From the NCBI RefSeq assembly GCF_001940525.2, contig NZ_CP019437.1, forward strand, positions 1,648,501 to 1,712,500: 64,000 bases of DNA, given 5' to 3'. The translations under genes were made by a program, and so were the position numbers. Under the pieces are notes generated by a model, which saw nothing but the letters and a program-made list of their open reading frames with translations, searched no databases and was not told the DNA's origin. The stretch's first letter is position 1, and every line of letters starts with the position of its first letter. Positions 32,858 through 41,119 of this stretch are shown here, in pieces. This DNA comes from Thioclava nitratireducens (lineage in GTDB: Bacteria; Pseudomonadota; Alphaproteobacteria; Rhodobacterales; Rhodobacteraceae).

Positions 32858-34162
32858 ATGTCACGCAAGATTTGGACCGACACGTTGGGGGCTTTCGCCC
32901 TCGTGCTCTGCGTCGCAGGTGGCGCGGTGCAGGCAGAGGAGACGCAGCCCGACACGACGGCGCGTGCTCATGATTTGATCTGGGGGACACCGAAGGTTCC
33001 CGCCGATCCCGAGACGGGGCTCGCGATGCTGGAACGCGCGGCGTCAGAGGGTAATGCCCAGGCCGCGCGGATGGCCGGAGAGCTGCTCCTCTGGGGTGGT
33101 CCGGTCCCGACGGATCGCGCCCGCGCGATGGAGCTCCTGTCGCAAGCCGCGGATGCCGGCGATGCTGGCGCCGCGCGCGTGCTGGGCGAGCAATTGCTGG
33201 GCGGCTGGGTGCTGCCGCGCGACACCGACCGTGGCCGGGCCCTTCTCGAGGCGCAGGTGAAATCGGGAAACCGGGATGCGGCGATCAAGCTGGGCGAAGC
33301 CTATCTCTATGGCATCGGCGTGCCCCGGAACCGCGAAAAGGCGCGCGACCTGTTCGAGACTGCGACGGAGGCGGGCGACGCGACCGGCTTGTGGAAATTT
33401 GGCGAGGAGATGATGTGGTCGCAGCGCGATCCGGCCGCGGCTGAGACGATGTTGCAGCGCGCAGGGGCCGCGGGCATCGGCAGCGCTTATGCGACGCTGG
33501 CCGAGGGCGCGATGTATGGCTATCTCGGCAGCGGCAAGGTCTCGCGGGCCAAGTTCGACGGCTACGCCAAGGCCGCCCGTGCGGCCGGAAACGAGCGGAT
33601 CGAAGTGCTCGACGCCACACGCCGCATCTGGGGCATCTCGATGCGCGGTGATGGCAAGATGGCGGTGGCGCAACTGCGTGAGGCCGCCGAAGCAGGCAAC
33701 CGCACGGCGGCGCGCTATCTCGTCGGTCTCTTGCGCGATGGCAACGCCTACAACGTGCGGCGCGATCCCAAGGGGGCGTCGACGTTCCTAGAAGCGCATG
33801 CCGATCTGTTCACGCCGGAAGAGCGGGCGAATTACGAGATGACCATCCGCGCAGCGATGCATCGGCACGACGCAGATTTCGCGCCGCTCGTCGGAGAGAT
33901 CGCGCCGGCCATGGCCAAGATGTCCGCCGCAGAGGCACGCGACCTTTTCAAGGCCAATCCGAGGCTCGCGGTCTATCTGATCCAGAAACATCTCGCCAAG
34001 CAGGGGCTGTACCGTGGCCCGCTCGACGGCTTCGCCGGGCGCGGAACGCTGCGCGCGATGGAGCGCGCCTGCGGCGAGATGCCAGGCGATATGGCCTGCC
34101 GTGACGGGGTTCTCGCGCCCGAGATCGTGGGGGCGATGCTGCGCGACGGGTGGGGCGCCTAA
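32858..34162 (+). CDS. Secreted Sel1-repeat protein with C-terminal peptidoglycan-binding-like region
   Basis: This 434-residue protein has a Sec signal peptide (residues 1-27, cut near 'VQA'). Several Sel1-like/TPR repeats follow over about residues 45-290, for example 'AARMAGELLLWGGPVPTDRA' and 'AIKLGEAYLYGIGVPRNREK'. A final segment, 'LAKQGLYRGPLDGFAGRGT', resembles the end of a peptidoglycan-binding domain. Repeat proteins such as TadD, a TPR lipoprotein, occur in Tad loci, and this may be a functional stand-in. It has no lipobox. An AGGGAGGA site precedes the ATG, and galE follows with no gap. Confidence 0.78.
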   Translation: MSRKIWTDTLGAFALVLCVAGGAVQAEETQPDTTARAHDLIWGTPKVPADPETGLAMLERAASEGNAQAARMAGELLLWGGPVPTDRARAMELLSQAADAGDAGAARVLGEQLLGGWVLPRDTDRGRALLEAQVKSGNRDAAIKLGEAYLYGIGVPRNREKARDLFETATEAGDATGLWKFGEEMMWSQRDPAAAETMLQRAGAAGIGSAYATLAEGAMYGYLGSGKVSRAKFDGYAKAARAAGNERIEVLDATRRIWGISMRGDGKMAVAQLREAAEAGNRTAARYLVGLLRDGNAYNVRRDPKGASTFLEAHADLFTPEERANYEMTIRAAMHRHDADFAPLVGEIAPAMAKMSAAEARDLFKANPRLAVYLIQKHLAKQGLYRGPLDGFAGRGTLRAMERACGEMPGDMACRDGVLAPEIVGAMLRDGWGA

Positions 34163-35134
34163 GTGACGTCGAAGGTTCTGGTCACCGGGGGCGCGGGCTT
34201 CATCGGGTCGCATTGCTGCAAGGCGCTCGCCGAGGCGGGGCACGAACCTGTGGTGATCGACGATCTGTCGCGCGGTCATGCCGATGCGGTGCGCTGGGGG
34301 CCTCTGGTCGAGGGCGATCTGCGCGACCGAAAACTGGTCGGGGCGACGCTCAAGGACCACCGGATCGATGCCGTGATCCATTTCGCGGCGCTGGCCTATG
34401 TCGGTGAGAGCGTGGCCGAGCCCACCCGCTATTACGACGTCAATCTGGGTGGGATGACCGCCCTTCTGGGCGCGATGCAGGCGGTGGGGCTCGACAAGAT
34501 CGTCTTCTCGTCGAGCTGCGCCACCTATGGCACGCCCGAGACGCTGCCGATTTCCGAGGACACGCCGCAAAACCCGATCAACCCCTATGGCCGCAGCAAG
34601 CTGATCTGCGAATGGATGCTGGAGGATGCCGCCGCCGCGACCGGGTTGCGGTTCGCGGCCCTGCGCTACTTCAACGCGAGCGGCGCCGATCCGAGCGGCG
34701 AGATCGGCGAGCGCCACGACCCGGAAACCCATCTGATCCCGCTGGTGCTGCGTGCGGCCTCGGGGCAGGGCCCGGCGGTGAAGGTCTTCGGCACGGATTA
34801 TCCGACGCCCGACGGCACATGCATCCGCGACTATATCCATGTCGACGATCTGGCCCGCGCGCATCTTCTGGCGCTCGATCACCTGGAGGGCGGCGGAGAT
34901 AGCCTGAAACTGAACCTAGGGACCGGACGGGGCGCGTCGATCCGCGAGGTGATCGCCTCGGTCGAGCGGGTGACGGGGCGCAAGGTGCCCTTCGAGGACG
35001 CGCCGCGCCGCCCCGGCGATCCGGCGGAACTGGTGGCCGATCCGTCGCGGGCGCGCGACGCTCTGGGCTTCACCGCGCGCTACCGTGAACTTGACGAGAT
35101 CGTGTCCCATGCCGCCCCGTGGTTCGGTCTCTGA
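34163..35134 (+). CDS. galE: UDP-glucose 4-epimerase
   Basis: This NAD-dependent sugar-nucleotide epimerase of the extended short-chain dehydrogenase family has 323 residues. It has 'VLVTGGAGFIGSHCC' as the NAD loop near residue 5, 'VIHFAALAYVGESV', catalytic 'YGRSK' with Tyr142 and Lys146, 'LRYFNASGADPSGEIGERHD', 'DYPTPDGTCIRDYIHVDDLA' (20 residues, GalE-specific) and a typical C-terminus. The GTG start follows the previous stop codon directly, so translation depends on the gene in front. It may supply UDP-galactose for surface polysaccharide. Confidence 0.92.
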   Translation: MTSKVLVTGGAGFIGSHCCKALAEAGHEPVVIDDLSRGHADAVRWGPLVEGDLRDRKLVGATLKDHRIDAVIHFAALAYVGESVAEPTRYYDVNLGGMTALLGAMQAVGLDKIVFSSSCATYGTPETLPISEDTPQNPINPYGRSKLICEWMLEDAAAATGLRFAALRYFNASGADPSGEIGERHDPETHLIPLVLRAASGQGPAVKVFGTDYPTPDGTCIRDYIHVDDLARAHLLALDHLEGGGDSLKLNLGTGRGASIREVIASVERVTGRKVPFEDAPRRPGDPAELVADPSRARDALGFTARYRELDEIVSHAAPWFGL

Positions 35135-35214
35135 CCTCGGGTTCGCCCATCGCCGGGGTTGAGCCTGCCGCCCAGCCATCTATCTTGCGGCTCAACGCAA
35201 TTCAGGAGGCTCTC

Positions 35215-36453
35215 ATGGCAAGCGACGCAATCGATCCGCAACTTCTCGACCGGCTGGCCGAGGTTGCCGTGCAGGTGGGGCTGAACCTGCAAGACGGTCA
35301 GGATCTGGTGTTGACCGCGCCCGTCGAGGCGCTGCCGTTGGTGCGCCGGATCGCCGCCGAAGCCTATCGCGCGGGCGCAGGCACCTTCACCCCGATCCTC
35401 AGCGATGGCGAGATCACCTTGGCCCGGTTCGAGAACGCCAAGGATGCCAGCTTCGACCGTGCGCCCGATTGGCTCTATCAGGGCATGGCGAAAGCTTACG
35501 AAGGCGGCGCGGCCCGCATGGCGATCGTCGGCGAAGACCCGATGCTGCTGTCGGAACAGGATCCGGAAAAAGTCTCGCGCGCGGGCAAGGCCAACTCCAT
35601 CGCCTACAAGCCGGCGCTGGAGAAAATCTCGAATTTCGAGATCAACTGGTCGATCGTGAGCTACCCGACCGTGGCCTGGGCCAAGCGCGTCTTCCCCGAC
35701 CTGCCCGAAGAGGAGGCCGTGGGCAAACTGGCCGACGCGATCTTCGCGGCCTCGCGCGCCGACCAGCCCGATCCCGTCGCCGCTTGGGAGGCGCATAACG
35801 CCGCCCTGCGCAAGCGCCGCGACTGGCTGAACGAGCAGCGCTTCTCGGCGCTTCATTTCACCGGTGGTGGCACCGATCTGACCGTGGGTCTCGCCGACGA
35901 TCACGAATGGAGCGGCGGCGCCTCGGAGGCCAATAACGGTGTCGTCTGCAACCCGAACATCCCAACCGAAGAGGTCTTCACCACGCCCCATGCCGAGCGC
36001 GTCGACGGGATCGTTCGCGCGACCAAACCGCTGTCGCATCAAGGCAGCCTGATCGAGAATATAGAGATGCGTTTCGAGGGCGGCAAAGTGGTCGAGGCGA
36101 AGGCCAGCCGCGGCGAGGCGGTGCTGCAAAAGCTGATCGACACCGACGAGGGCGCGCGCCGTCTGGGCGAGGTCGCGCTGGTGCCGAACGGCTCGCCGAT
36201 CTCGGCCTCGGGGCTGTTGTTCTTCAACACGCTCTTTGACGAGAACGCGGCCTGCCATATCGCGATGGGGCAGTGCTATTCGAAGTGCTTCATCAATGGC
36301 GGCGAACTGAGCGAGGACGAGGTCGCGGCGAAGGGCGGCAACAGCTCGATGATCCATGTCGACTGGATGATCGGCGGTCCCGAGACTGATATCGACGGCA
36401 TCAAACCCGACGGCACCCGCGTCCCGGTCTTCCGCAAGGGCGAATGGGCCTAA
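35215..36453 (+). CDS. Aminopeptidase, M29 (thermophilic/AmpS) family
   Basis: This 412-residue cytoplasmic metallo-aminopeptidase releases N-terminal amino acids from peptides. The M29 metal-site pattern is present: 'PNIPTEEVFTTPHAERVDG' (Glu and His ligands, around residue 250) and 'SMIHVDWMIGGPE' near residue 380 with His and Asp ligands. The N-terminal half has the family's 'PVEALPLVRRIAAEAYRAGA'. An AGGAGG site sits 6 bases before the ATG at 35215. A terminator hairpin follows, so the gene is its own unit. Confidence 0.9.
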   Translation: MASDAIDPQLLDRLAEVAVQVGLNLQDGQDLVLTAPVEALPLVRRIAAEAYRAGAGTFTPILSDGEITLARFENAKDASFDRAPDWLYQGMAKAYEGGAARMAIVGEDPMLLSEQDPEKVSRAGKANSIAYKPALEKISNFEINWSIVSYPTVAWAKRVFPDLPEEEAVGKLADAIFAASRADQPDPVAAWEAHNAALRKRRDWLNEQRFSALHFTGGGTDLTVGLADDHEWSGGASEANNGVVCNPNIPTEEVFTTPHAERVDGIVRATKPLSHQGSLIENIEMRFEGGKVVEAKASRGEAVLQKLIDTDEGARRLGEVALVPNGSPISASGLLFFNTLFDENAACHIAMGQCYSKCFINGGELSEDEVAAKGGNSSMIHVDWMIGGPETDIDGIKPDGTRVPVFRKGEWA

Positions 36454-36795
36454 TCGTTCCTGTGACCTGACAAACTCTAGCGTCCGGCGTGCCGATTGAT
36501 GCGCCGGGCGCTTGTATTTTGTGCATTTGCAGGGAATTTCGCCCCGTTCTGCGCAGTTCGAAACGGTCGGGGTAGCAGGGCACCGCGCTACGCGGGTGCC
36601 GCTTGACGAAAACGGAAACTAGGCGAAATCTGAAAGCAAGGGTCGGGCTTGGCTGACCCTCTTGGGCAACCCGCGCATCTTGCGCCGTGTGAAGGGCCGC
36701 CCGGCCGACGCGGACTTTCGATCCTCCTCCCCGAAAACGCGTTCAGGCCGGGCGGTGCCCAGCCTGAGCGGAAAGAGCCCGAATTCCCGTATTGC
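36454..36795. other. Intergenic region between convergent genes
   Basis: No gene is seen in these 342 bases. They hold the terminator of the aminopeptidase gene (see its entry) and a GC hairpin, GGCACCGCG-CTA-CGCGGGTGCC (36579-36600), without a T run on either strand. The remainder holds nothing that I can name. Confidence 0.4.
36479..36519 (+). terminator. Terminator after the M29 aminopeptidase gene
   Basis: AGCGTCCGGCG (36479-36489) pairs with CGCCGGGCGCT (36502-36512) over 11 positions with one G-U pair around a 12-base loop, followed by TGTATTTT. Confidence 0.8.
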
Positions 36796-37143
36796 TCACT
36801 GACCGGTATCGAGACTCTTGGTGATGAGCGCCTCGCGGTTCTGCGCGAGCGAGGGATGCAGCAATGCGTTCTCGATCGCCGCGACTTGCGTGAAGCCGAT
36901 ATCTTCGAGCGACTTGCCTTTAGCGAATTTCGCGGCGCGCGTCTGATCGAGCATGCTGAGATGCGGATTGGCGGGCATGAAATAGGCCGGGTCGGGGCCG
37001 CTCGAGCTCTGCGGTTTGGGAGCTTGCGGACCGAGGCCGCCGGGCGGTTGCGACGCGGCGCCCGCTTGCGCAATGCCGGTGCCGAGGCCAAGAGCGACTG
37101 CCAGGCTGCAACCAAGCGCGGAAGCGGTAAGTCGAATGGTCAT
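36796..37143 (-). CDS. Small secreted protein of unknown function
   Basis: This protein of about 115 residues has a signal peptide (hydrophobic residues 8-25, likely cut after 'AQA'). A Gly/Pro/Gln/Ser-rich linker follows, then a short alpha-helical C-terminal part. A GAGGA site lies 9 bases before this ATG. An ATG 15 bases earlier overlaps the stop of the upstream gene (ATGA) and is the alternative start. No family is recognised. It forms a two-gene minus-strand unit with the next small secreted protein. Confidence 0.65.
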   Translation of the reverse strand: MTIRLTASALGCSLAVALGLGTGIAQAGAASQPPGGLGPQAPKPQSSSGPDPAYFMPANPHLSMLDQTRAAKFAKGKSLEDIGFTQVAAIENALLHPSLAQNREALITKSLDTGQ

Positions 37144-37154
37144 AAGCAGGTTCC

Positions 37155-37391
37155 TCATTTCTTCTTCAGCGCCATACGGATCAGCGTCTCTTTCGCGGTG
37201 CGATCGACATTCTGAACCAGTGCGTCCTTGATCTGCACGATCTGGCGGTCGGTGAGGCTGGACAGGTCGACATTTCCGACCAGAGCGTGAACGCGCTGAA
37301 TCTCAATCGCATTGAGCGGCTGCTGCTGCGCGGCGGCCAGCGATGGCATCGCGGCGCAAGCGAGGGCTGCGATCAGGGCAATAGCTTTCAT
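37155..37391 (-). CDS. Small secreted protein of unknown function
   Basis: This 78-residue protein has a clear signal peptide (residues 1-20, 'MKAIALIAALACAAMPSLAA'). The mature part of about 57 residues is helical and ends in three lysines; 'LSSLTDRQIVQIKDALVQN' is its only notable segment. A GAGGAGA site lies 6 bases before the ATG. It is the first gene of the two-gene unit and is divergent from the Hint-domain gene. No family is recognised. Secretion and small size would suit a periplasmic stress, binding or adaptor protein, but nothing decides this. Confidence 0.72.
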   Translation of the reverse strand: MKAIALIAALACAAMPSLAAAQQQPLNAIEIQRVHALVGNVDLSSLTDRQIVQIKDALVQNVDRTAKETLIRMALKKK

Positions 37392-37598
37392 CGTGAGTCT
37401 CCTCAGGCTGCTCTTCCCGACGGAAGATGCAGTTGCGCGGGCGCGGGGCAAGCTCGGGCGCGCGCAAGTTTCGGTGAATGCGGCTTGCCCCAAGCGTCAG
37501 GATGGGGATTCACATCGGAAATTCATCATGATACCGTGACACTCAATAAGCAGGGGGCAGACATAAGTCCTCGCAAAAATACGGGCAGGATCAGAGCA

Positions 37599-38660
37599 AT
37601 GAAGGCGGGCTATCAGGGCACCTTCGTCATTTCATGGGCGCAGACAGAGGTCGACGGCACGCCGGTGCCGCCGCTGGATGTCGTGACCGTTGGCGCGTGC
37701 TGGCGCTGGACGGGGCAGGCGATCTGCGTCGACGGGCCAAACGATCGGCTCATCCTGCATAATGCGCGCGGCGAGGCGGAGCGGCGCACGAAAGCCGCCC
37801 GCGCGGTGCGCCGCCTTTTGGGCGAGGCGGTGGGAAGTCCCCGCACGCTCGACGAACCCGACGAGATCGAGACGCCCAATCAAAGCTTTACCGTGACTGA
37901 TGGCTATCACGCCTATGTCGTCACCCTGATCGAACTGCCCGAAAGCGGCACCCGCATCTTGATGTTCGCCGGTCGGATGCCGCCGGTGGACAGCGATCTG
38001 TGGGTGGTTGATCGCGCCCTCGATCTGCGACCGAAAGCGGCACGGCAGGGACCTGCGGGCGTCATCTGTTTCACGCCCGGCACGCTGATCGAAACCGACC
38101 GGGGCAGCCGCCCGGTCGAAGCTTTGCGCGAGGGCGACCGCGTGATGACCCGCGATGACGGGGCGCAGCCGATCTGCTGGATCGGGAAGCGTGACATCTC
38201 CGGCGCGCGGCTCCATGCGATGCCGCATCTGCGCCCGGTGCGCATCTCGGCCGGAGCGTTCGGCATCGCGCGGCCCGACCGCGATCTCATCGTGTCGCCG
38301 CAGCACCGGATGCTGGTGCGGGGCCGCGCCGCACAGGCGCTGTTCGCCGAGGACGAGGTTCTGGTGCGCGCATGCGATCTGGTGAATGGCGGCGAGATCC
38401 GCTTCGAGGGCATGGTAAAAGGCCTGAGCTACATCCACCTGATGTTCGAGCGCCATCAGGTGCTGACCGCGAACGGGCTCGAGACGGAGAGTTTCCACCC
38501 CGCCTCGACCCGGCTCGAGATGATCGCTCGCGACCAGCGCGCCGGACTCGAGGCGCTGCTGCCCGAGGTCGAGGAAAATCCGCTTAGCTACGGCGCCTTC
38601 GCCCGTCGCGCGCTCAAGCCCTCCGAGGCCGCGATCCTGCGCCATGATCTGGCCGCGTGA
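37599..38660 (+). CDS. Hint-domain (Hedgehog/intein) protein
   Basis: This 353-residue protein consists of an N-terminal region of about 150 residues and a Hint_2-type domain beginning at Cys157 ('VICFTPGTLIETDRGSRPVE'). The start Cys, the 'GDRVMTRDDG' turn, 'SPQHRMLVRG' with a conserved His, and 'HLMFERHQVLTANGLETESF' (cited in part) are the family pattern. Such domains can self-cleave at the Cys. Rhodobacteraceae encode many, often fused to secreted calcium-binding repeats, which are absent here. No signal peptide is seen. Substrate and purpose are unknown. Confidence 0.82.
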   Translation: MKAGYQGTFVISWAQTEVDGTPVPPLDVVTVGACWRWTGQAICVDGPNDRLILHNARGEAERRTKAARAVRRLLGEAVGSPRTLDEPDEIETPNQSFTVTDGYHAYVVTLIELPESGTRILMFAGRMPPVDSDLWVVDRALDLRPKAARQGPAGVICFTPGTLIETDRGSRPVEALREGDRVMTRDDGAQPICWIGKRDISGARLHAMPHLRPVRISAGAFGIARPDRDLIVSPQHRMLVRGRAAQALFAEDEVLVRACDLVNGGEIRFEGMVKGLSYIHLMFERHQVLTANGLETESFHPASTRLEMIARDQRAGLEALLPEVEENPLSYGAFARRALKPSEAAILRHDLAA

Positions 38661-38783
38661 ACGGGCAAATCCGCGCGAGATCGCTGCAAGCTTGGGCTGT
38701 GCGTCAGATGCACGGCTTCGTGCGCATTTTGCGCCTTTTCTCCGCCCGAACGCCGCCTTAGCTTCGGGACAAAGGAGAATTCA

Positions 38784-39557
38784 ATGACCAGACCCGTCGT
38801 CGGCATCATCGGCAATAGAGGCCTCGTAGGTGACCGCTACCCCGTCCATGAAGGCGGGCAGCTCAACTCGGAAGCGGTGAGCAAGGTCTCCGATTGCATC
38901 CCGCTGCTGATCCCCGCCGATCCCGAATATGTGTCCGTTCAGGAGTTGATGGAGGTCTGCGACGGCTTCCTGCTGACCGGCGGGCGGCCGAACGTCCATC
39001 CGCATGAATATGGCGAAGAGCCGACGGAAAAGCACGGCACCTTCGACCGCGCCCGCGACGCGATCACCCTGCCGCTGGTGCGGGCCTGCGTTGAAAACGG
39101 GCAGCCCTTCCTTGGCATCTGTCGGGGGTTTCAGGAGGTAAACGTCGCGATGGGCGGCACGCTGCACCCCGAGATCCGCGAGCTTCCCGGGCGATTGAAC
39201 CACCGGATGCCCCCCGAGGGGACGCTCGAGGAAGGGTTCTCGAACCGTCACATGGTCACGCTTACACCCGGCGGCCGGTTCGCGCGTCTCTTCGGCGCGG
39301 ATGAGGTCGAGACCAACACGCTGCACGGGCAGGGCGTTTGCACCGCCGGTACGCGGATCGTGATCGAGGGGCGCGCCCCCGATGGTACTCCCGAAGCGAT
39401 CTATGTTAAGGACGCCCCCGGGTTTACCCTATCGGTGCAATGGCATCCCGAATGGCGTGCGGCGGAAGATCCGGTCTCGCGGCCTCTGTTCGAGGCATTC
39501 GGCGATGCGGTGCGCGCTTGGGCGCGCGGCGAACGGCCCGCCGCCTGCGTCGCCTGA
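38784..39557 (+). CDS. Class I glutamine amidotransferase-like hydrolase, peptidase C26 family
   Basis: This 257-residue protein resembles gamma-glutamyl-gamma-aminobutyrate hydrolase PuuD. The catalytic triad is visible: Cys113 in 'FLGICRGFQEVNV', and His221 and Glu223 in 'LSVQWHPEWR'. The N-terminal 'PVVGIIGNRGLVGDRYPVHE' and 'GFLLTGGRPNVHP' match the C26 subgroup. Substrates in this family are gamma-glutamyl-linked amines, but no puu or ethanolamine genes flank it, so the substrate is open. An AAGGAGA site precedes the ATG. A D-lyxose isomerase gene follows 26 bases later. Confidence 0.87.
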   Translation: MTRPVVGIIGNRGLVGDRYPVHEGGQLNSEAVSKVSDCIPLLIPADPEYVSVQELMEVCDGFLLTGGRPNVHPHEYGEEPTEKHGTFDRARDAITLPLVRACVENGQPFLGICRGFQEVNVAMGGTLHPEIRELPGRLNHRMPPEGTLEEGFSNRHMVTLTPGGRFARLFGADEVETNTLHGQGVCTAGTRIVIEGRAPDGTPEAIYVKDAPGFTLSVQWHPEWRAAEDPVSRPLFEAFGDAVRAWARGERPAACVA

Positions 39558-39583
39558 GCCGCTAAGACAAAACGGAGAGACAG

Positions 39584-40273
39584 ATGAAACGCTCGCGCGT
39601 GAACGAAATCATGGCCGCGGCCGAGGATATGATCCAGGAATTCGGCTTCCGCCTGCCGCCCTTCGCGTGGTGGAGCCCGGCCGAGTTCAAGGCGCGCCTT
39701 CCGCAGGCGCAGCGTATCGTGGAAGCCGCGATGGGCTGGGACATCACCGATTACGGGCAGGGCGATTTCGACAAGCTGGGCCTGTTCCTCTTCACCCTGC
39801 GCAACGGCGATCTGCGCGACCTTCAGGCAGGTCACGGTATGGCGTACGCCGAAAAGCTGCTGATCTCGCGCAAGGACCAGATCAGCCCGATGCATACCCA
39901 TATCATCAAGGCCGAGGACATCATCAACCGTGGCGGTGCGAACCTCGCGATCGAGCTCTACGGCTCTGATGCAGATGGCAAATTTGACGACACTGCGGGC
40001 GGGCAGGTGATGTGCGACGGTGTCCCGCGCCGCTACGAGCCCGGCGAAGTTCTGATCCTGCGTCCGGGCGAGAGCGTGACCCTGCGCCCCGGCGACTGGC
40101 ATGCCTTCTGGGGTGAGGGCGGCGACGTTCTGATCGGCGAGGTCTCGACCGTCAATGACGACAACACCGACAACATTTTCCGCGAAGATATCGGGCGGTT
40201 CTCCGAGATCGAGGAAGACGAAGCGCCGCGCCACCTGCTGGTCAGCGACTACGACAAGTTCCTGTACTCATAA
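39584..40273 (+). CDS. D-lyxose ketol-isomerase family protein
   Basis: This 229-residue cupin-fold sugar isomerase interconverts D-lyxose and D-xylulose (often also mannose and fructose) using Mn(II). The metal ligands are evident: His104, His106 and Glu111 in 'ISPMHTHIIKAEDI', and His173 in 'RPGDWHAFWGEGG'. The N-terminal helix 'RSRVNEIMAAAEDMIQEFG' is typical of the family. It lies in tandem with the C26-type gene and overlaps the convergent DNA-alkylation-repair-like gene by 6 bases. Why it sits here is unclear, as no pentose transporter is near. Confidence 0.88.
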   Translation: MKRSRVNEIMAAAEDMIQEFGFRLPPFAWWSPAEFKARLPQAQRIVEAAMGWDITDYGQGDFDKLGLFLFTLRNGDLRDLQAGHGMAYAEKLLISRKDQISPMHTHIIKAEDIINRGGANLAIELYGSDADGKFDDTAGGQVMCDGVPRRYEPGEVLILRPGESVTLRPGDWHAFWGEGGDVLIGEVSTVNDDNTDNIFREDIGRFSEIEEDEAPRHLLVSDYDKFLYS

Positions 40274-41119
40274 GTATTTACGGGCTTCCTTGCAGGCGAA
40301 GGGCTTCAGCCTTTCGCCGTGCTCGGCCAGCCAGGCCTGTGCCCGCGCCGGGTCTTTCTTGCTCAGCTCGCGTAGCCACCATGCGATGGCCTTCTGGATG
40401 AACCAATCGCGATCCTCTGCCAGTTGCGCGGCCCAGCCCAGAACTTCGTCGCGGACCGCCTCGTCCTCGGGCCTGGGATTGCGTTGCTTGGTCCAGGGCA
40501 GGGTGAAGACGAAGGCCGCGCGCCGCGTCCACATGTGATCCGAGCGCACCCAATCCGCCACTTCGTCAAGCCGCGCGGGCTCGGCCTGAAGCCGTTTCGA
40601 GCCCGCTTTGGCCGCGTGATCGGCAATCGCCCAAGCGTCGAATTGCGGCACCCAGCTTGCGATCAAGTCCCATGCGGCGTCGTCAGGGCGCAGCCGCGCT
40701 TGCGTCAGCAGCTTGGCCGCCGCGATCCGCGCCTCGTGAATGTCGCTGTCCCAAAGTCCACGGGCGAGTTCGACCCGCCCCGGCACGTCGAGCTGGCCAC
40801 GCCACAGTGCGACCATGTCCTCGATCGCGGGCACGGCCACGCCCAAATAGCGCCGCTCCGCCTTGTGATAGGCGGCCATTTCGGCGGCTTTCTCGGCATC
40901 CGCCCAGCTTTCCAGCGCGAAAAGCGCATCTTCCAGCGTGGGCGGCGGGCCGAGCGGCTCGGCGGCGTCTTCTTCCTCGGCGAAGCTCTCATATTCCGCA
41001 TCTGAGGCCGCGTAGGCTTCGGCCTCGGCGCGCAGCTTTGCGTCCTCCGCCGGGTCGAGCGGAGCGAAATCCGCCGCGCTCGGCCGCGCGACGCGCTTCT
41101 TGCCCCTCTTGCGGCTCAT
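40268..41119 (-). CDS. DNA alkylation repair protein, AlkD-like HEAT-repeat family
   Basis: This 283-residue protein has a basic N-terminus ('SRKRGKKR'), an acidic linker to about residue 60 and then helical HEAT-like repeats ('RVELARGLWDSDIHEARIAA', 'VRSDHMWTRRAAFVFTLPW'). A C-terminal 'DRDWFIQKAIAWWLRELSKK' contains the aromatic and basic residues that AlkD uses to hold DNA and excise alkylated bases. The acidic N-terminal extension is not usual for AlkD. It overlaps the glmS stop by 4 bases on the same strand, so it is the last gene of a glmU-glmS unit. Confidence 0.83.
   Translation of the reverse strand: MSRKRGKKRVARPSAADFAPLDPAEDAKLRAEAEAYAASDAEYESFAEEEDAAEPLGPPPTLEDALFALESWADAEKAAEMAAYHKAERRYLGVAVPAIEDMVALWRGQLDVPGRVELARGLWDSDIHEARIAAAKLLTQARLRPDDAAWDLIASWVPQFDAWAIADHAAKAGSKRLQAEPARLDEVADWVRSDHMWTRRAAFVFTLPWTKQRNPRPEDEAVRDEVLGWAAQLAEDRDWFIQKAIAWWLRELSKKDPARAQAWLAEHGERLKPFACKEARKYL

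Noticed and set aside
36579..36600. GC hairpin as terminator of the small secreted protein genes
   Set aside because: No T run on either strand and nearly 200 bases beyond the stop codon.
37287..37598. N-terminal extension of the Hint protein by an upstream in-frame ATG
   Set aside because: It would overlap the divergent small secreted gene and its ribosome site; the codon pattern is poor and the GCAGGA site favours the later start.
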